A stretch of 8,588 nucleotides of DNA from JBBDNC01 sp040877875 (GTDB lineage Bacteria > Bacteroidota > Rhodothermia > Balneolales > Balneolaceae). Under the pieces are notes generated by a model. The model ran no database searches. It was not told where the DNA came from and saw nothing but the letters and a program-made list of their open reading frames with translations. The stretch lies in assembly GCA_040877875.1 (NCBI GenBank), contig JBBDNC010000007.1, forward strand, positions 1 through 8,588. The letters are read 5' to 3'. Shown here one piece after another: positions 5,726-8,588 of the stretch (position 1 is its first letter; each line of letters opens with the position of its first letter). The position numbers and the translations under genes are program-made.

Positions 5726-7564
5726 ATGTGTGGAATCGTAGGATATATTGGAACCAGAAATGCCGGTGAGGTATTGATCAAGGGATTGAAACGATTGGAA
5801 TACAGGGGCTATGATTCCGCCGGTGTGGCTTTGTTAAACGGAAAGATGGATATCGCGAAGGGCAAGGGAAAGGTTTCTTCACTGGAAAAAAAATTAAAGA
5901 AAGATTCCATACTTGGAATGATCGGGATCGGCCATACCCGCTGGGCGACCCACGGGGAGCCGAATGATATCAATTCCCATCCACATCTGAGCGAATCCGG
6001 TAAAATAGCCGTGGTTCATAACGGGATCGTTGAAAATCATACTTCCCTGAAGAAAAAGCTGACCGAAAAAGGAAGAACGTTTCATAGTGAGACTGATACG
6101 GAAGTCATCGCTCAATTAATTGAAGAGATTTATGAAAACAGCAAGGTTAAGGATCTTGACAATGCGATCCAACTGGCCCTGAAGCAGGTGATCGGCACCT
6201 ATGGAGTTGCCATTGTCCACTCGGATTTTCAAGACAGAATTTTTGTAGCGAGAAAGGGATCCCCTCTTTTATTGGGAATAGGTGAGGGTGAAATGTTTAT
6301 TGCGTCGGACGCTTCACCTCTTGTCGAATACACCAAAAAGGTGATTTATCTCGAAGACGGGGAAATGGCAGTTGTATCGCAGGACAGTTATGAAGTGAAG
6401 ACGATTGACGATGTGCCTCTCACCAAGGAGGTTCACGAACTGGCTTTGAGCCTGGAGGAAATTGAAAAGGCCGGCTACCCTCATTTTATGCTCAAGGAAA
6501 TTTTTGAACAACCCCGTTCGATAGCCGACTGCCTCCGGGGACGCTTGAAGGTGGATAAAAACAGCATTCAGTTGGGTGGACTCGTTGACGTGATGGATCA
6601 ACTGGTTCAGGCCAAACGGCTGGTGATTGCTGCATGTGGCACGAGCTGGCATTCCGGCCTGGTGGGAGAGTACCTGTTTGAACACCTGGCCAAAATGCCG
6701 GTTGAAGTGGAATACGCTTCCGAGTTTCGCTACCGGGACCCGTTGATCGGGGAGGGGGATGTGATGCTGGTGGTTTCCCAAAGCGGTGAAACAGCCGATA
6801 CCCTGGCCGCATTGAGGGAAGCCCGGAAACGCGGGGCTCTGGTACTCGGAATTTGTAACGTGGTCGGATCTACCATTGCCCGTGAAACAGACGGCGGGGT
6901 CTATACCCATGCCGGGCCTGAAATCGGGGTGGCCTCGACAAAAGCCTTCACCACCCAGGTAATCGTTTTGGCCATGATGGCCATTGCAGTCGGTCAGCGA
7001 AGAGGGACCATCGATGTGGACTATTCAAAAAAACTGATCAAAGAACTGAATGGACTTCCGGAAAAGATCAGCTCCATCCTGGAACAGAGCGAATCGATTC
7101 GCGAGTTGGCCAAACTGTTTACCTATGCCCCTAATTTTTTGTACCTGGGACGTACTTATAACTTCCCCGTGGCTCTGGAAGGGGCTTTGAAGCTGAAGGA
7201 GATCTCCTATATCCACGCAGAGGGCTATCCGGCAGCGGAGATGAAACACGGGCCGATTGCCCTGATTGACGAAATGATGCCGGTTGTTGTGATTGCCGCA
7301 ACGGAGCACACTCATGACAAGATGATTTCCAATATCGAGGAAGTCAGGGCGCGGAAAGGGCGTGTGATCGCCATTACCAATACTGAAAATACGGATGTGA
7401 AGGATCTGGCTGAGTTTTTTATTTCGATTCCTTCAACGATCGATTGTCTCACCCCCCTTCTTACCGTGATCCCGCTGCAGTTGATGTCGTACTATATTGC
7501 CGTAAACCGTGGATGTAATGTGGATCAGCCCCGGAACCTGGCAAAAAGCGTAACCGTTGAATAG
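5726..7564 (+). CDS. glmS: glutamine--fructose-6-phosphate aminotransferase (isomerizing)
   Basis: This 612-residue cytoplasmic enzyme makes glucosamine-6-phosphate and glutamate from fructose-6-phosphate and glutamine, the committed step to UDP-GlcNAc. It opens MCGIVGYIG, so Cys2 becomes the N-terminal nucleophile of the class II glutaminase domain once Met is removed. HTRWATHG, HNGIVEN and DTEV are the other glutaminase motifs. Two SIS domains follow. The sugar-phosphate site SQSGET is at 351-356. E492 and H508 (in AEMKHGP) correspond to E. coli E488 and H504. The C-terminal DQPRNLAKSVTVE places K607 at the position of the Schiff-base/ring-opening K603. The length is normal and every key residue is present. 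The start is fixed by the Cys2 requirement. The leader is A-rich without a Shine-Dalgarno sequence, and the gene is divergent from the GlmU-related gene. Confidence 0.98.
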   Translation: MCGIVGYIGTRNAGEVLIKGLKRLEYRGYDSAGVALLNGKMDIAKGKGKVSSLEKKLKKDSILGMIGIGHTRWATHGEPNDINSHPHLSESGKIAVVHNGIVENHTSLKKKLTEKGRTFHSETDTEVIAQLIEEIYENSKVKDLDNAIQLALKQVIGTYGVAIVHSDFQDRIFVARKGSPLLLGIGEGEMFIASDASPLVEYTKKVIYLEDGEMAVVSQDSYEVKTIDDVPLTKEVHELALSLEEIEKAGYPHFMLKEIFEQPRSIADCLRGRLKVDKNSIQLGGLVDVMDQLVQAKRLVIAACGTSWHSGLVGEYLFEHLAKMPVEVEYASEFRYRDPLIGEGDVMLVVSQSGETADTLAALREARKRGALVLGICNVVGSTIARETDGGVYTHAGPEIGVASTKAFTTQVIVLAMMAIAVGQRRGTIDVDYSKKLIKELNGLPEKISSILEQSESIRELAKLFTYAPNFLYLGRTYNFPVALEGALKLKEISYIHAEGYPAAEMKHGPIALIDEMMPVVVIAATEHTHDKMISNIEEVRARKGRVIAITNTENTDVKDLAEFFISIPSTIDCLTPLLTVIPLQLMSYYIAVNRGCNVDQPRNLAKSVTVE

Positions 7565-7611
7565 GTATATTTGTTTTACCGCAAGGCAATTTTGCAAGTT
7601 CCTTAATTTGT

Positions 7612-7783
7612 TTGATAGAGGGCTTTGAAAAACCAGGGGTTTTGTTCAATATCAAAGCCTGAGCGAATTCGGAACCGCAGTTTATTAGGCATAAATGAGG
7701 ATTTCGAATTCGCGAAAATGCTGAGATTTGGCAAAACAACGCTCATTTTTTGAACACGCAGTGATTTTGCAAAGCCCCTCTAA
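7612..7783. mobile_element. MITE-like non-autonomous element, about 172 bp
   Basis: The left end reads TAGAGGGCTTTGAAAAACC (from 7616). The right end, read in reverse complement, is TAGAGGGGCTTTGCAAAATC (ending at 7782). These are imperfect terminal inverted repeats differing mainly by one inserted G and a few substitutions. The 8-bp sequence TAATTTGT lies at both flanks (7604-7611 and 7784-7791), as expected for a target-site duplication. Inside the left end AAAACC-agg-GGTTTT makes a subterminal hairpin (7629-7643). No transposase is encoded. A second copy of the left terminus occurs at 8535. The parent insertion sequence family is not identified. Confidence 0.6.
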
Positions 7784-7799
7784 TAATTTGTCAACAGGC

Positions 7800-7818
7800 T
7801 TGCGGCATGAACCCGCAA
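7800..7818. repeat. perfect hairpin upstream of the AraC-type gene
   Basis: TTGCGG (7800-7805) and CCGCAA (7813-7818) pair exactly around a 7-base loop. It lies about 85 bp before the ATG at 7903 and just right of the MITE-like element. It has no T run, so it is more likely an operator-like dyad or leader structure than a terminator. Confidence 0.35.
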
Positions 7819-7902
7819 TCCTATAACGAATTCCGTATTAACTCAGATCAGGAACCTGTGATTCGTTCTCAATAACCCTCTTATTCGTCCGTTGTAAAAT
7901 CG

Positions 7903-8469
7903 ATGAAGCTAACTATCCAAAATATGGTGTGTCTCCGTTGTGTAGACTCGGTCCGGCAGATTTTCCAGGACGAAAATATCCCCGTTGAAGAGGTTTCATT
8001 GGGAACGGTGGTGACCACCGGTGAGGCTGTTGACGAAGCCGCCCTGAAACGTATCTCAGGCCGCCTGGATGAGAAAGGGTTTGCACTGGTCAGAAAACGG
8101 GAGGAGGAGCTGATCGAACAGATGAAGGTTCAGCTCCTGGAATATATCCAGTATCTTGAATCGAACGAAGAACCCAAAAAATTATCGGCTTTTGTGGGAA
8201 AGAACCTCCATTACAATTACTCTTACCTTAGCAAGGTTTTTTCCGATCACATGAATGAAACCGTTGAAAACTATCTGATCCGCCTGAAAATCGAACGGGT
8301 CAAGGAATTGCTCAGCTACCGGACTCATACCCTAAGTGAAATCGCCTGGCGGCTCAAATACAGTAGTGTTCAGTATTTGTCCAATCAGTTTAAAAAAGTT
8401 ACCGGCCAGACGGTTACCCAATATCTGAAACGGAATGTTTCCGACCGTAAACCCCTGGATCATCTCTGA
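7903..8469 (+). CDS. AraC-type helix-turn-helix regulator with N-terminal HMA-like CxxC segment
   Basis: This 188-residue protein is shorter than classical AraC regulators (about 250-300) because it has no sugar-binding cupin. Residues 1 to about 65 read MKLTIQNMVCLRCV, then alternate strand and helix. M8-x-C10-x-x-C13 matches the heavy-metal-associated (HMA) motif MxCxxC, suggesting metal or thiol sensing. A charged helical linker (about 66-95) follows. The AraC DNA-binding domain occupies about 95-180, with the first helix-turn-helix around NYSYLSKVFSDHM and the second in TLSEIAWRLKYSSVQYLSNQFKKVTG, ending TVTQYLKR. It probably acts as a DNA-binding regulator in the cytoplasm. No metal transporter is adjacent in the window, so its target is unknown, and the amino-sugar genes are not obviously its regulon. 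The AraC domain is firm, and the HMA reading is moderate. Confidence 0.87.
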   Translation: MKLTIQNMVCLRCVDSVRQIFQDENIPVEEVSLGTVVTTGEAVDEAALKRISGRLDEKGFALVRKREEELIEQMKVQLLEYIQYLESNEEPKKLSAFVGKNLHYNYSYLSKVFSDHMNETVENYLIRLKIERVKELLSYRTHTLSEIAWRLKYSSVQYLSNQFKKVTGQTVTQYLKRNVSDRKPLDHL

Positions 8470-8497
8470 TCCAAAAATATTACACAATCCCATCTTC

Positions 8498-8519
8498 AGC
8501 TTGTAACGAGGTGCAAGCT
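8498..8519 (+). terminator. weak terminator-like hairpin after the AraC-type gene
   Basis: AGCTTG (8498-8503) and CAAGCT (8514-8519) form an exact 6-bp stem with a 10-base loop, 28 bp after the stop codon. A T-rich but interrupted stretch follows at 8528-8535, so it is only a marginal intrinsic terminator. Confidence 0.25.
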
Positions 8520-8534
8520 CCTCCTGGTTATTTT

Positions 8535-8588
8535 TAGAGGGCTTTGCACAACCGGTCTTTTGCCCAATGCCTGCGTTATCGGTCGGTT
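8535..8588. mobile_element. terminus of a second element of the same family, cut by the window edge
   Basis: TAGAGGGCTTTG (8535-8546) is identical to the left terminus of the element at 7616-7627 and has the same orientation. The following bases keep the pattern AACC, then TTTTG, then CAAT, with substitutions and one gap. The rest lies outside the window, so it could be a full insertion sequence or another short non-autonomous copy. Confidence 0.5.

Larger units (their letters stand above)
7565..7902. other. 338-bp intergenic region between glmS and the AraC-type gene
   Basis: Most of this region is the MITE-like element at 7612-7783. The 47 bp directly after glmS hold no convincing terminator, only a weak GCAA/TTGC hairpin near 7581-7595. 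The 119 bp before the AraC-type gene hold a hairpin at 7800-7818. I could not identify a TAnnTTTG promoter there. Confidence 0.5.

Noticed and set aside
5587..5781. 64-codon minus-strand frame in the glmS upstream region
   Set aside because: It overlaps the glmS start and shows no coding features.
7461..7739. 92-codon minus-strand frame covering the glmS 3' end and the MITE-like element
   Set aside because: Half is antisense to glmS and half is repeat sequence. No transposase motif is visible.

Overview
The window looks like chromosomal DNA of a Bacteroidota/Balneolota-type (FCB group) bacterium. Four things support this. There is a long NagB protein with a C-terminal PIG-L/LmbE domain. There is a GlmU-related nucleotidyltransferase/acyltransferase instead of canonical GlmU. 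A good match to the Bacteroidota promoter (TTG, spacer, TAnnTTTG) lies upstream of the tRNA gene, with a weaker one before nagB. The start codons sit in AT-rich leaders that mostly lack Shine-Dalgarno sequences. The genus cannot be fixed from the sequence.

Layout. Positions 1-720 form a visibly AT-richer tract with no long gene. It holds two opposed short ORFs (188-352 + and 202-393 -), a perfect 10-1-10 palindrome (405-425) and a 10-bp motif in three copies (588-657). It lies just beyond the 3' end of a tRNA-Leu(CAG) gene (728-811, minus strand), which has its own promoter and terminator. This is the usual place for an integrated-element remnant, but no integrase is present. After a 302-bp control region come nagB-like (1114-3018, +), a 246-bp spacer rich in hairpins, and a ROK-family sugar kinase (3265-4110, +). 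A 178-bp spacer with 7-bp and 8-bp tandem repeats separates these from the convergent GlmU-related gene (4289-5518, -). That gene is divergent from glmS (5726-7564, +), and the two share a 207-bp upstream region. Downstream of glmS lies a likely 172-bp MITE-like element with terminal inverted repeats and an 8-bp flanking direct repeat. Next is an AraC-type regulator with an N-terminal HMA-like CxxC segment (7903-8469, +). At the right edge is the start of a second element sharing the same terminus.

How the genes fit together. The core is amino-sugar metabolism around glucosamine-6-phosphate. GlmS makes it from fructose-6-phosphate and glutamine, and the GlmU-related protein probably acts later, on the route to UDP-GlcNAc. 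NagB-like proteins run the reverse, catabolic deamination, and the ROK kinase probably phosphorylates a hexose or amino sugar feeding this pool. GlmM is not in the window. The NagB-like domain keeps most catalytic positions but has Thr where E. coli NagB has Asp141, so its deaminase activity should not be assumed. I see no clearly new multi-gene system. The points most worth a second look are the tRNA-flanking remnant, the NagB substitution and fusion, the metal-site/AraC fusion, and the MITE-like repeats.
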